A DNA stretch of 64,000 nt from Pseudoalteromonas ostreae (GCF_018069805.1 NZ_JAGPYN010000007.1:1-64000); one strand, 5' to 3'. Shown: positions 48,128 through 57,706, numbered from the stretch's first letter. Notes: a model not told the origin generated them from the letters alone. Numbers and translations: made by a program.

Positions 48128-48605
48128 TAATATTACTCTCTATGACCTGTTTCAAGGTGTCGGGTTTAGTGCGCGGTGCATAACGTACCGCCAATTGTCC
48201 CTCAGAGTTTATTAGAAACTTGGTGAAATTCCATTTTATAGCACGATTTTGTGCAATTCCTCGGGTATGTGCTTTTAAATAGTTAAATAACGGGTGAGCA
48301 TCAGGGCCGTTGACCATTACTTTACTAAACACAGGAAAACTAACATTAAACTGTTGTTGATAAAAGTCTTTAATATCAATGTTGTCTATTGGCTCATTGT
48401 AATCAAATTGATTACACGGAAATGCCAGCACAGTAAAACCATTCGCTTTATATTGTTGATATAGTTTTTCGAGTGCGCTTAACTGCACTGAAAAGTTACA
48501 CTTACTGGCGGTATTGACGATTAAAATCGTTTTGCCTTGTAACTGACTTAAGGCAAAATTTTCGCCGTTATAAAGCGGAGCACTGAATTGATATATGCTA
48601 TCCAT
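48084..48605 (-). CDS. glutathione peroxidase (BtuE-like)
   Basis: 173 residues, thioredoxin fold, reduces hydroperoxides using thioredoxin or glutathione. Catalytic tetrad: Cys36 in NTASKCNFSV (Cys, not Sec), Gln66 and Cys64 in FPCNQFDYNEP, Trp125-Asn126 in KWNFTKFL. The usual CGLT is CNFS here. Cytoplasmic. It overlaps ldhA by 44 bases, which implies cotranscription of the two genes with gpx first. Confidence 0.9.
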   Translation of the reverse strand: MDSIYQFSAPLYNGENFALSQLQGKTILIVNTASKCNFSVQLSALEKLYQQYKANGFTVLAFPCNQFDYNEPIDNIDIKDFYQQQFNVSFPVFSKVMVNGPDAHPLFNYLKAHTRGIAQNRAIKWNFTKFLINSEGQLAVRYAPRTKPDTLKQVIESNINDATNGSAFQFAKI

Positions 48606-48727
48606 AGGTTACCTACTTAATGTCGTCCATGAAGAAATTTAATGAAGACTTTTTCATTCGCTTTTTTACTGTTCGGTTGAGATAATCAAATTATCTTTTT
48701 AAGTTACCACTGAAATAGGTCAATTTT

Positions 48728-49609
48728 ATGTCAATGAAAGTCGCATTTATCGGTTTAGGTGTAATGGGTTATCCAATGGCGGGTCATTTAGCAACTGCCG
48801 GTCATCAAGTAACCGTGTATAACCGTACCACAGCAAAAGCTCAGCAATGGGCAGAGAAATACGCAGGTCAGGTGGCATTAACGCCAGCAAAAGCCGCAGA
48901 ACATGCAGATATCGTATTTATGTGTGTAGGTAACGATGATGATTTACGCTCAGTCGTTTATGGTGCTGACGGGGTGATTAAAGGTATGCAAGCAGGCACT
49001 ATTTTAGTCGATCACACTACGACTTCAGCCGAAGTTGCGCGCGAAGTATCCGCTAATGCGGCACTAAAAGATATTACGTTTATTGATGCGCCAGTATCGG
49101 GTGGTCAAGCTGGCGCTGAAAATGGTGTATTAACAGTCATGGCTGGTGGCGACGCAGCAGTGTTTGCAAAAGTACAACCAGTTATGGCGGCATTTAGCCG
49201 TTTTAGCCAGTTACTTGGCGAAGTTGGCTCTGGGCAGTTGTGTAAGATGGTTAATCAAATTTGTATCGCGGGCGTTGTGCAAGGCTTGGCCGAGGGCTTA
49301 CATTTTGCCAAACAAGCAGGCCTTGATGGCGAAAAAGTCATTGAGACGATTGCAAAAGGTGCGGCTGGTTCATGGCAAATGGAAAACCGTTACAAAACCA
49401 TGTGGGCAGGTGAGTACGAATTTGGTTTTGCTGTTGATTGGATGCGTAAAGATTTAGGTATTGCGTTAGATGAAGCAAAAAATAATGGTGCCACTTTACC
49501 AATGACCGCGACGGTCGATCAGTACTACGCTGACGTACAAGCACTTGGTGGTGGGCGTTTTGACACATCAAGCCTGCTCGCCCGTATCGAAGCACTGCAT
49601 AAAAAGTAA
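48728..49609 (+). CDS. NAD(P)-dependent beta-hydroxyacid dehydrogenase
   Basis: 293 residues of the 3-hydroxyisobutyrate/tartronate semialdehyde reductase family. Nucleotide site FIGLGVMGYPMAGHL (7-21), substrate motif DAPVSGGQAGA (120-130), catalytic Lys173 in LCKMVNQ, and the C-terminal helices with DWMRKDLGIALDEAK. Probably reduces a semialdehyde or succinic semialdehyde/glyoxylate; the exact substrate cannot be assigned (GlxR, GarR and MmsB are candidates). Monocistronic, divergent from gpx-ldhA, converging with sbcB. Confidence 0.9.
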   Translation: MSMKVAFIGLGVMGYPMAGHLATAGHQVTVYNRTTAKAQQWAEKYAGQVALTPAKAAEHADIVFMCVGNDDDLRSVVYGADGVIKGMQAGTILVDHTTTSAEVAREVSANAALKDITFIDAPVSGGQAGAENGVLTVMAGGDAAVFAKVQPVMAAFSRFSQLLGEVGSGQLCKMVNQICIAGVVQGLAEGLHFAKQAGLDGEKVIETIAKGAAGSWQMENRYKTMWAGEYEFGFAVDWMRKDLGIALDEAKNNGATLPMTATVDQYYADVQALGGGRFDTSSLLARIEALHKK

Positions 49610-49627
49610 TGTTAAAATTGTTACTAG

Positions 49628-49660
49628 GCGCCTTTAATCATATTGACTAAGGCGCTTCGT
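49628..49660 (+). terminator. weak terminator after the hydroxyacid dehydrogenase
   Basis: GCGCCTTTA (49628-49636) pairs with TAAGGCGC (49648-49655), followed by TTCGTTTATT. T-run is poor; it could serve as terminator for either direction. Confidence 0.5.
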
Positions 49661-49687
49661 TTATTAAGCAGCTTACAGCTTCACGTT

Positions 49688-51133
49688 TTACATACTTTGC
49701 GCGTAGTTATAAAGCGCTTTTAAAATCGTTAAATTCTTTTCGTTATCATCGTGTTCATGGGCAAGGTTTTCAAGGGTGATCATAAAATCTTGTGCGCTGA
49801 TCGAGGGTTGATCTTCACCATGCATTAATTTGTTTTGGCAATATTGACGCCACTGATCAAGTTCATCTTGAGTAAGTGATTGTGGCCAGTTACGGGCACG
49901 GTATTTAAACAATAAGTTATCAAACTTTTTATCTTCAAAATCAAGCTGCATTCCCGCTAATTGCTCAGGGCTGGCATCACGGATAATGGCAAATTTAGCT
50001 TTATCTGCGTTGCTGGTAAAACCATCATAGAGCATGTAATCAGTATTGGTGGTTTTGCCATAGTCGGGATTGTCGTTAAATACCTCGGTTACTTTATCGC
50101 GAAGGCTTGGGTTGGCTTTTAATATTGCTAAGTTCTTTAAGCATTGTTCACGGTCAATGCCTAAACGCGCGGCGTTTTCAGGTAATAAGGTTTTAGCAGG
50201 CGCTAAAATAGGGCATTTATTTAAATGTACCAGTTTTAAGCCAACCGGAAGTTCATCATCGGCAAGCTCACTGCGCTTGGTATAAAGGCGGGTGCGCAAC
50301 TCTTCAATTGATAAATCGAGTAATACCTGTGGATCTTCGGTTAAGTTAAAACACACTACTGCATTTTTATTAGTTGGATGAAAGCTCATCGGGGCAATCC
50401 AACTGGTACAGCCTTGGGTAGCAGGAATACGTGATGAAGTATGCACTAGCGGCGTCATGTTAAATACATCAACTAACTCAGCTAAGGCTTTTTTACCGCG
50501 CAAACTAAAAAAGAAGTTATACAGTTTAGGCTGTTTTTCTTTTATTAGTTTAGCCAAAGCAATTGTTGCGGTTACATCAGATAACGCATCATGAGCCGCA
50601 GCGTGTTCAATGCCATTGGCAACGGTTAAATGCTCAAGTTTAAAACTTGGGCTATTGTCCTCTTTTAACGGCCATTCAATGCCTTCAGGGCGCAGTGCAT
50701 AACACGCTCGCACTAAATCAATAATATCCCAGCGGCTATTGTTGTTTTTGTATTCATGTTCGTACGGGTCATAAAAGTTACGATAAAAGCTATAACGACT
50801 TACTTCGTCATCAAAACGAATGCTGTTATAACCAGCCACGCAGGTATTAGGCACACTAAATTCAGCATGAATTTTAGCAATAAAGTCAGCCTCAACTAAA
50901 CCTTTTTGCATCGCCACTTGTGGAGTAATACCGGTGATCAAACATGCCTCAGGATGCGGTAAATAATCAGCCACAGGTTTGCAATATTCAATCAGCGGCT
51001 CACCAATAATATTTAAATCAAGATCGGTCCGAACACCCGCGAACTGGCTCGGCTTATCCTTTTGCGGACTCGCCCCCCAGGTCTCATAATCGTGCCAAAA
51101 AATAGTTGCTTGATTTTGCTCTTGATAAGCCAT
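49688..51133 (-). CDS. sbcB: exodeoxyribonuclease I
   Basis: Processive 3'-5' single-strand DNA exonuclease of mismatch repair and recombination. 481 residues (475 in E. coli). DEDDh catalytic motifs: FWHDYETWGASP (Asp15, Glu17), GYNSIRFDDEVSRYSFYRNF, and AAHDALSDVTATIALA. C-terminal SH3-like and helical domains as usual. Ends facing the hydroxyacid dehydrogenase; single gene. Confidence 0.95.
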   Translation of the reverse strand: MAYQEQNQATIFWHDYETWGASPQKDKPSQFAGVRTDLDLNIIGEPLIEYCKPVADYLPHPEACLITGITPQVAMQKGLVEADFIAKIHAEFSVPNTCVAGYNSIRFDDEVSRYSFYRNFYDPYEHEYKNNNSRWDIIDLVRACYALRPEGIEWPLKEDNSPSFKLEHLTVANGIEHAAAHDALSDVTATIALAKLIKEKQPKLYNFFFSLRGKKALAELVDVFNMTPLVHTSSRIPATQGCTSWIAPMSFHPTNKNAVVCFNLTEDPQVLLDLSIEELRTRLYTKRSELADDELPVGLKLVHLNKCPILAPAKTLLPENAARLGIDREQCLKNLAILKANPSLRDKVTEVFNDNPDYGKTTNTDYMLYDGFTSNADKAKFAIIRDASPEQLAGMQLDFEDKKFDNLLFKYRARNWPQSLTQDELDQWRQYCQNKLMHGEDQPSISAQDFMITLENLAHEHDDNEKNLTILKALYNYAQSM

Positions 51134-51832
51134 TTAAAAACCCTTTAAGTTAGCTTGAAACGGTTGCAATACCGCCAAGTTACTAAATTCATGAATTATT
51201 TAGATTATGGCATATGGGCGCAGGAGTTTATAGGTTTGGATGATGAAATGATGGTAATCATACTCTCGCAGGTAGCTTGGCTTGAGTGTTGCGAAACCTA
51301 ATTAATCATTTAAAGAAAAGCCTGCTTAAAAACTCATAACTATGAATGCATTCAATTGTAGGTTGAGTTTTAGCCCGAAAAGTTTTACTGCGAGCTACAA
51401 GAGCATTATCGTAGGCGTTAAGCTTGCTGGCGCGTTTTTTGGTCGAGAAAATAAGGGTGAGTATCAGCGTTAAAATTTTTATAAATCAGTGCTCTAAATT
51501 AAAAGCAACATTTAAATTGTTGTTGAGCTTTTTGGCCCTATAAGTAGGAGTGTGCTTTAGCCACGAATGTAATTACTTACACGTCTCTTTCGAGACTTCG
51601 AAGCCCCATTCTTTATCTATGAAATCAATACCTGTCCTTCGGTTTTTTTATAAATTGTTAGAACTAAGGTTAATACATTAGTCTCGGAAAAAAAAGTCAT
51701 ATTAAGGTACGAGATGTAAGGGCTAAATTTCTTTAGCCCTTTATAATTACATTGCTAACAATGAACTGATCAGTTAGATTCGATGGCTATTCCTTGTTTT
51801 ATCGGTGTACCAAATCAAGAAGTAGGATAATT
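51134..51832. other. long intergenic region, mostly without recognisable features
   Basis: About 700 bases with the sbcB promoter side and the leader of the small gene at 51833. It contains a hairpin AAGGGCTAAA / TTTAGCCCTT (51718-51742, T-run after) which may be a terminator or an attenuator for the small downstream gene. The stretch 51300-51700 shows scattered stop codons in all frames and no gene. No promoter could be named. Confidence 0.55.
51718..51743 (+). terminator. hairpin with T-run in the leader of the small protein gene
   Basis: AAGGGCTAAA and TTTAGCCCTT form a 10-bp stem with a short loop, followed by TATAATT. It precedes the small gene by 90 bases, so if transcription starts further upstream it would attenuate it. 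Confidence 0.6.
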
Positions 51833-52006
51833 ATGTTTTCACAATTAGAACTTAGATTAATAAAAAGTACCCTCAAGAATCAGATTGAAAAAGAAACAGC
51901 AGAGCTAAAATTACTTGATGAAGATAGTGATGAATATATGGAAAAAGCTAATGACTTAATGGTACTTGATACATTAATTTCAAAAATTGATAAATCACAA
52001 AATTAA
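51833..52006 (+). CDS. small acidic helical protein (57 residues), hypothetical
   Basis: From the ATG at 51833 (MFSQLELRLIKSTLKNQIEK) the product is a charged helix-hairpin peptide, acidic in the middle (LLDEDSDEYMEKANDLMVLD). AGGA lies six bases upstream; the longer frame to 51794 is not supported. A terminator follows. Composition and signal suggest a true gene conserved in the genus; function unknown. Confidence 0.65.
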   Translation: MFSQLELRLIKSTLKNQIEKETAELKLLDEDSDEYMEKANDLMVLDTLISKIDKSQN

Positions 52007-52013
52007 AGCTATA

Positions 52014-52040
52014 GGCGCTAGCTCCTAACTAGCGCTTTTA
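52014..52040 (+). terminator. terminator after the small helical gene
   Basis: GGCGCTAG (52014-52021) pairs with CTAGCGC (52029-52035), followed by TTTTATT. Confidence 0.8.
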
Positions 52041-52377
52041 TTACCTTTTCCCTTGTTCTCCCAAAACGCTCTAAACAATCGCATTAACTCAAGCGTTGAA
52101 ACGACAATACCTACAATCACAAATTCAAAGTACCAGGGCGCGCCGTTATAGCCCATGACCTGCCAACCTTTGTGCATCTAAGGTTGCATAGCGGGGGTAA
52201 AGTGACACACAACAAGCAACCCAAAAAAGAATAAAATGATCACTTCATCCATCATGGTTTTGTTGCGGTTCTTCAGCACAAGTAGGTCATTATCAGCGTC
52301 GTTTTGCTCGCTTGCATACAGCTCCTTGCTTTGGCTTCAAACAGGGCAATTTTAAAGTTGTTTACAGCGCGGGCTAC
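52025..52377 (-). pseudogene. decayed phage holin-like membrane protein
   Basis: Reading the minus strand from 52377, VARAVNNFKIALFEAKA shifts frame by one base near 52325 and goes on KELYASEQNDADNDL..KTMMDEVIILFFFGLLVVCHFTP, hits an in-frame TAG at 52178-52180, and resumes MHKGWQVMGYNGAPWYFEF and VIVGIVVSTLELMRLFRAF before the stop at 52025. The order of a helical N-terminus, hydrophobic helix, P-x-x-Q-P turn and second hydrophobic helix resembles phage 3TM-holin proteins. One frameshift and one stop codon show decay. It is not in an intact prophage here, so a single remnant is inferred. Confidence 0.6.
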
Positions 52378-52546
52378 GTAAGACTATGACAAAGTGATTA
52401 GACTAAAGTTTATAGGTTAATTTTCTTCACCTATCGGGTTTAGTTTTATCGTTTGTCGACATTGAGCCAACACTCTAATGTTCAGTTGTCGGCAACGCAG
52501 ACGACATGACACGACTCAAACCAAATAGGCAAATAGGAATATAATC
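52378..52546. other. upstream region of the periplasmic TPR-like protein gene
   Basis: 169 bases; AT-rich, with the promoter of the gene at 52547 presumably inside. No clear elements seen. Confidence 0.3.
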
Positions 52547-52975
52547 ATGAAACTATCACTCATCAAAACTATTGCACTTGGCTCATTACTAACTTGCTCA
52601 GCAGCTGCTATGGCTGGTGGCAGTGATTATAAATTAATGGTTATTGAAACGACTACGGCACCACAACCACTTGAGCTGTCGTTTAACAGCTGCGCGTTGA
52701 ATGTTAAATCAAAAAATTATGCGCAAGCAGATGAAATTTGTACAAAAGCAATTGCATTGCTAAAGCAAAGTAATGGCCCACGTATGAAAGTGCGTGAACT
52801 AACGTCATTTGCATTAAGCAACCGTGGTGTGTCACGTATGATGGCAAACAATGATGCAGCTGGTCTTTCTGATTTATACGAAGCGGCACAAATTGCTGAA
52901 AGCTCAATGGTTTCTCATAACCTGATGCGTGCTAAAGAGCATAAATATTGCAGCGAGCTGACTCAGTCATGTTAA
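52547..52975 (+). CDS. exported hypothetical protein with TPR-like repeats
   Basis: 142 residues. Signal peptide to AMA (residue 23; GGSDYKL follows), then helical pairs that resemble tetratricopeptide repeats (ALNVKSKNYAQADEICTKAI and LSDLYEAAQIAESS) and two Cys near the end (KYCSELTQSC). Periplasmic, possibly oxidised to a disulfide. AGGA precedes the ATG by about ten bases. It belongs to a family of unknown function seen in marine gammaproteobacteria (recalled, not checked). Single gene with terminator. Confidence 0.72.
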   Translation: MKLSLIKTIALGSLLTCSAAAMAGGSDYKLMVIETTTAPQPLELSFNSCALNVKSKNYAQADEICTKAIALLKQSNGPRMKVRELTSFALSNRGVSRMMANNDAAGLSDLYEAAQIAESSMVSHNLMRAKEHKYCSELTQSC

Positions 52976-53006
52976 TGTTGTCGTAAAATTAGCAATTGAA
53001 GAACAC

Positions 53007-53040
53007 AAACCACGTTAGGCAAAGCTAACGTGGTTTTTAC
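53007..53040. terminator. bidirectional terminator, exported protein / protease
   Basis: AAACCACGTTAG (53007-53018) pairs with CTAACGTGGTTT (53025-53036), T-run after it. Lies between two converging genes. Confidence 0.88.
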
Positions 53041-53057
53041 AAATAAAATGATGCTGT

Positions 53058-55193
53058 TTACTTTGCAGTAGCGACGAGTTTAACCCAGTCATAACTGATG
53101 ATCCCAAGTAAGCCGATTTGTAACGATAGACCAGCGCTAACGGCTAAGGTACAGCTTTCGTTGCTGCCGCTTTTGTTTGACTGGCAATCATATTGCGTTT
53201 GCGTTACCGCGCCATCTGTTTTTACATATAGGCTGATATCTCCTTGGGTGCCAGTGGTGCTTAGTGTTACAGATGTTTTTCCTGTAGGAACCACGTAGCT
53301 GTATCTTTGCCAAGAATCAGGAAATCCATAGGCGCGAGAGGTAATAATTGTGTTGTCTCCCGCAGGTGGTGTGCTGCTTTCATAATCAGCTATGATAGTG
53401 ACATCATTGTAACTGCTATAGGCTTTAAGCATAATGTAATAGCGTCCTTCTCCTTGGTTTACGCTACAGCTTTCTTCGTTACCGAATTTAAATGGGCGGC
53501 AATCATAGTCGGAAGTGGTGGGTTTAGCACCTTTCTTAACGTATAGATCTGCATCGCCATTACCACCTGATATGGTCATGGTAATATTACTGGCAGCAGC
53601 TGGCACATCAATAAAATAGATGCTTTCTTGGTTTTTTGCTGCATTTAGACCTGATAATACTTGGCCTTTATTTAGCTCAATGTCAGTTGACGTACCATCA
53701 GATACATTGACTAGTTGAGTTAGTGTATTGGTGTTGTTATTACTATCATGAACGGTGACAGATACGTCGTAGTTTCCAGCAGAAATAAAGGTATGCTGTA
53801 CCGTTGCTCCGCTGTCTATTTGATCATCGCCAAAGTTCCAGCTGTAATTAGTGATTGTGCCCGAAGAGCTAGAACTTGTAGCATCAAAGTTACATTGCAA
53901 TTGCTCACAATTGTATTCAAAACGGGCTGTAGGTGGAGGAGGGTTATTACCATCATTATCGCCAATAGGCACAGTACCATCAAAATAACTGGCCACTTGA
54001 GGCCAAATTTTACTTATTTTAGCTCCCTTGTTGTAGCAGCCCCCTAAGTGATGCAATGCAATAACACGATTGCTTGATGCAGCTACAACGGGTGAACCCG
54101 ATGAGCCACCAATGGTGTCGCAATAATATCCTATATCGGTATTACTGCCACGGCCATTCGTTGAAGGTGCGTTAATTTGGCATAAACCATCATTGTCTTG
54201 ATCTGATTCTATTGCTAGTTCTTTGGGATTGCCGGAACCATGTTGTGGAATATATATGTGCTCACTTTGTTGCGCGTTTCGTACATCTAGTCCTAAATAA
54301 CCAAACTGCTCGATAGTGGCAAAGTCATTAACACTAAACAAAGTATAATCGAGTGTGTAATCGGTTTTAAAAAACTCATTACCAGTGACTTTTACGACGG
54401 TTTCTCTAGTTGTGCCATTACAGCTTTTATTTTGATAATTAAACCATACTTCCGTTGAGCTAAGTTCTGATGCGGTCTCAATACAATGATTATTAGTAAA
54501 TAATTTATTATCACTGCCTACGCGCCAGCCCGTACATAAACTGCGCCCACCGATCACTAAGCGCGCAACAGGCCGGCTTCGGTCAAACTCTGTTGGATGG
54601 GAGTCAGCCCAGCATTGCACATCTTTTCGTTCGTTAACGCCACAGGTTGATAATGGTGCTGGTTCATCGCCATTATTTAACTCTGTATTCGCATTTATAG
54701 CATTTTCGGTGCCATAAAAATAACTATCAATAACGCCAAACTGGTTTTGTTGTTTACTGAATGTAGGCTCGGGGAAGTATTCAATGATAACGCTGTCATT
54801 GGAGATCGACATAGCTGAAAACGAATGTACCCCGTCATCACCTTTAACGTCATCAATTGTTGCTGCATTCATGTTGCCAATACTGTATTCGTAGCGTTCA
54901 GTGTTATCTTGGTTTCTGACGACTAGTTTTGCGTTACCACGGAGTTGCACTTGGCTAAAATGTACCTTTATATAATCAGCACCGGGATGATTGATCGTAT
55001 GGCTGATTACTTGGTTTTGAATATTTAAAAATTGCTTAGAGAGCTTTAAATGAGTATCGGCTTGTGCACCAATTGTAGTTTTTTTTGCTGCTTGGTTGGC
55101 ATGTTGCATAATAGTCAGTTCATCGACTTCAGCAATACCGTATTGGCCATAGATGGCAATGGCAATTAATGCTGCATATTTACATTTTTTCAT
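53058..55193 (-). CDS. secreted trypsin-like serine protease with PKD and two PPC domains
   Basis: 711 residues. Signal peptide to about residue 21 (YGQYGIA), propeptide, then a trypsin-type domain (about 205-405) with catalytic His236 (TNNHCI), Asp282 (TLDYTLF) and Ser365 (GGSSGSPV). PKD domain 423-498 (NYSWNFGDDQID), then two pre-peptidase C-terminal (PPC) domains at about 505-603 and 613-709, each with the CysDADLYVK-like repeat (GDADLYVKKG and GDISLYVKTD). The mix resembles lysyl/glutamyl endopeptidases of marine bacteria, probably exported by type II secretion. The substrate is unknown. Confidence 0.93.
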   Translation of the reverse strand: MKKCKYAALIAIAIYGQYGIAEVDELTIMQHANQAAKKTTIGAQADTHLKLSKQFLNIQNQVISHTINHPGADYIKVHFSQVQLRGNAKLVVRNQDNTERYEYSIGNMNAATIDDVKGDDGVHSFSAMSISNDSVIIEYFPEPTFSKQQNQFGVIDSYFYGTENAINANTELNNGDEPAPLSTCGVNERKDVQCWADSHPTEFDRSRPVARLVIGGRSLCTGWRVGSDNKLFTNNHCIETASELSSTEVWFNYQNKSCNGTTRETVVKVTGNEFFKTDYTLDYTLFSVNDFATIEQFGYLGLDVRNAQQSEHIYIPQHGSGNPKELAIESDQDNDGLCQINAPSTNGRGSNTDIGYYCDTIGGSSGSPVVAASSNRVIALHHLGGCYNKGAKISKIWPQVASYFDGTVPIGDNDGNNPPPPTARFEYNCEQLQCNFDATSSSSSGTITNYSWNFGDDQIDSGATVQHTFISAGNYDVSVTVHDSNNNTNTLTQLVNVSDGTSTDIELNKGQVLSGLNAAKNQESIYFIDVPAAASNITMTISGGNGDADLYVKKGAKPTTSDYDCRPFKFGNEESCSVNQGEGRYYIMLKAYSSYNDVTIIADYESSTPPAGDNTIITSRAYGFPDSWQRYSYVVPTGKTSVTLSTTGTQGDISLYVKTDGAVTQTQYDCQSNKSGSNESCTLAVSAGLSLQIGLLGIISYDWVKLVATAK

Positions 55194-55795
55194 TTTTATT
55201 TCCTATTATAGTTAATTTATCAACGGTGTGATGTAAAGCTAATGATTAATTGCATGTTTGATTCATAAAAATCTTGGCAAATAATCAACTACCTGATTGC
55301 TACAGCAAAATTTAGAGTGAATTTCGAACAATGCCAATAAATTGCGTAAAATATATAGCCCTTCCATTTGATGCAATAATGAGGATAAAGTTGAGTTTAT
55401 TGTTATCAATATGAAAATAAAAAATGATAACTAACAATGAATGAGTTAGTTATATCTGTACTTTAATTGTTTTTATTTTGTGAATTAAATGTAAATGTAA
55501 GTGTGCAGTTTTATGTGTTTGAAACATGTTTAGTGAGTGTTATTTTTATAGTATTGGCTGCGCGGGTGCGTTTATTATAATAGCTTTTGGGGCTAAATTG
55601 GCGGGTGTTGATAAAGCTGCTTAAAAATTAAGGTGGCGGTAGTTTTAAATATGTGTGCTGCTAATGCATTATTGTAACTCTTTTTATTTAAAGAGTAACT
55701 GCCACACTTAGCTGTTTATCCTAAAATAATACGCGGTTAATAGCGATAGCGTTGCAGTTAACTCATCGCTATAATGGCTGGTGCTACATTACTCG
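55194..55795. other. 602-base intergenic region, no gene found
   Basis: AT-rich (>65 percent by eye). Contains the promoter side of the protease gene. A hairpin TAGCGAT / ATCGCTA at 55741-55772 may terminate the EamA gene. No further ORF, palindrome array or operator stands out. Confidence 0.5.
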
Positions 55796-56719
55796 TTATT
55801 TACAAGGTTCAGGAATGCGTTTTAGGGTAACTATTCGTGGCAGTAATAAGCCGATGATCACAACAAAAATGCCAATTAATTGTAGTTCGGTAATTGGTTG
55901 GCCCATCAAAAATGCTGTTAACATGGCAAATACAGGTACAAAGTTAAAAAATAACGATGCATTTGCTGAGCCAAGTTGGCGTATGCCATTAAGCCACAGC
56001 AGGTAGCCGGCAACAGTTCCAAACAAGCCAATATAAATAACATCGATAATACCTATCATTGAGCTATTAATGAGTTCGCTGAATGGGTGTACATTGGCGG
56101 TCATTAAACACATTAAGCCAATGATTGTTGCACCACTTAACATACTAACAAACGTATAAGGCAACACAGGCATGTACTGGTTGATCCCTTGACTAAAGTA
56201 AGTGTATGAACTCCAAGCTAACATACCTAAAAAGATCATTTTGTCGCCGTCATTGATTTGCATATTCAAAAGCAGGGCTAAGTCGCCATTGGTGATAACT
56301 AATAATACACCTGATAGGCTAACGATTAAGCTAAAACATTGCGCTGCACTAGGCATTGAGCGCTTTGCAACTGAGCTTATTAATGAGGTTGCAAGTGGAC
56401 TCAGCGCCATTATTAACGAGCCATTTGCGGCACTGGTATGTTCCAGCCCAGTAAATAAACCGAGGTTTAAGCCACCTACGCCAACAGCACTAACAATAAT
56501 CACCCAAGCCCATTGCTTGAACGTTAAAGTCGGTTTTGCACTGTTAATTATTTTTAAGTAGATAGCCAAGCAGATTGCGGCAATACTAAAACGCCAAAAT
56601 ACTAAAGTAAGTGCGTGTACTTGATTTAATGCATGTTTACCAATAGGAAAACAACTTCCCCAAAAAAATGCACATAATAACAGCAGTAAAATAGCTTTTG
56701 TGTTGGCCGAGAAGTTCAT
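55796..56719 (-). CDS. EamA/DMT-family exporter
   Basis: 307 residues, ten membrane helices in two EamA repeats (LLLLLCAFFWGSCFPIGK at the start and the second repeat beginning MIFLGMLAWSSYTYFSQGI). Drug/metabolite transporter, probably exporting an amino acid or metabolite. The frame runs back to 56785, but the ATG at 56719 has GGA nine bases upstream and gives the usual length. Divergent from a LysR gene, so the pair is probably regulator-controlled. Close to the polyketide locus, which may be coincidence. Confidence 0.88.
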   Translation of the reverse strand: MNFSANTKAILLLLLCAFFWGSCFPIGKHALNQVHALTLVFWRFSIAAICLAIYLKIINSAKPTLTFKQWAWVIIVSAVGVGGLNLGLFTGLEHTSAANGSLIMALSPLATSLISSVAKRSMPSAAQCFSLIVSLSGVLLVITNGDLALLLNMQINDGDKMIFLGMLAWSSYTYFSQGINQYMPVLPYTFVSMLSGATIIGLMCLMTANVHPFSELINSSMIGIIDVIYIGLFGTVAGYLLWLNGIRQLGSANASLFFNFVPVFAMLTAFLMGQPITELQLIGIFVVIIGLLLPRIVTLKRIPEPCK

Positions 56720-56812
56720 CAGCAATATCCAGAGATGTTGAAAAGTTGCGGCAAGTGTATTACTTTCCATAATGTGGATAAACAAGCAAAAATAAGAGAG
56801 TAGATTTCAAAA

Positions 56813-57706
56813 ATGAAATATAGATATTCACTAGATGATTTACGTTATTTTTGTATTGTTGCCCATTTAAAAAGTTTTAAAGACGCTGCACTGGCTTTAT
56901 CTGTACCACTATCAACATTGAGCCGTCGTATTCGACAACTTGAAGATGATCTACAGCTTAGATTGCTAAACCGCGATGCTCATCGTGTATCGCTGACTCA
57001 TATGGGTGAGCTGTATTACCAACGTTCGAGTGCATTGTTTGCTGAGTTAGATAGCATTAATGATGATCTCCATATCGAGAAGAATCAACCTAAAGGCAAG
57101 ATCATAATAAGTGCACCGATTAATGCTGGATCGCAATTTTTAAGTGATATTTTTTATAATTTTTTACTGCAATATCCTGAGATCCAACTAGATATTAGGC
57201 TCTCGAATACTTTAATTGATATTGAAGCGCAAGCAATGGATGTGGTGTTTAGGGTGGGTAATACGGTGGTTGATAATTGGATTGCGAGGCCACTCAAAGA
57301 TATTCATTTTATTTTGTGCAGTCATTCGCAGACGGTGGCCGCCAGTGTTAAGCATCCCACTGATTTATGTGCAAAAAGCGCTGTGATTTGCCAGCCGATG
57401 TCTATTTGGCAGTTAGTAAATAAACAAAATGATGACGCTTATGATTTTCAACCCAGTAAGGGCATTCGTTTAGAGCTTGATGAAATACAAATGCTCACAC
57501 ACGCGGTTAAAAAAGGCTTGGGGATTGGTTATATTCCTGATTATTATGCATTACCAATGATAGCTCAAGGTGAGCTTCAGCATGTTTTGCCTGATTGGCA
57601 AAGCAAGGCACGCACTTTATTTATGTTATATCGGGATCGTGACCATTTACCATTGCGTGTCAGGTTATTCATCGAATATGTGGTCGACCGATTTGAGCAA
57701 ATTTAA
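56813..57706 (+). CDS. LysR-family transcriptional regulator
   Basis: 297 residues: LysR winged helix (DDLRYFCIVAHLKSFKDAAL and SVPLSTLSRRIRQLEDDLQL) and periplasmic-binding-protein-like effector domain. Divergent from the EamA exporter and directly upstream (47 bases) of the PhyH-type gene on the same strand. AAA-rich leader with no clear ribosome site. Likely regulates the exporter and perhaps the dioxygenase. Confidence 0.9.
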   Translation: MKYRYSLDDLRYFCIVAHLKSFKDAALALSVPLSTLSRRIRQLEDDLQLRLLNRDAHRVSLTHMGELYYQRSSALFAELDSINDDLHIEKNQPKGKIIISAPINAGSQFLSDIFYNFLLQYPEIQLDIRLSNTLIDIEAQAMDVVFRVGNTVVDNWIARPLKDIHFILCSHSQTVAASVKHPTDLCAKSAVICQPMSIWQLVNKQNDDAYDFQPSKGIRLELDEIQMLTHAVKKGLGIGYIPDYYALPMIAQGELQHVLPDWQSKARTLFMLYRDRDHLPLRVRLFIEYVVDRFEQI

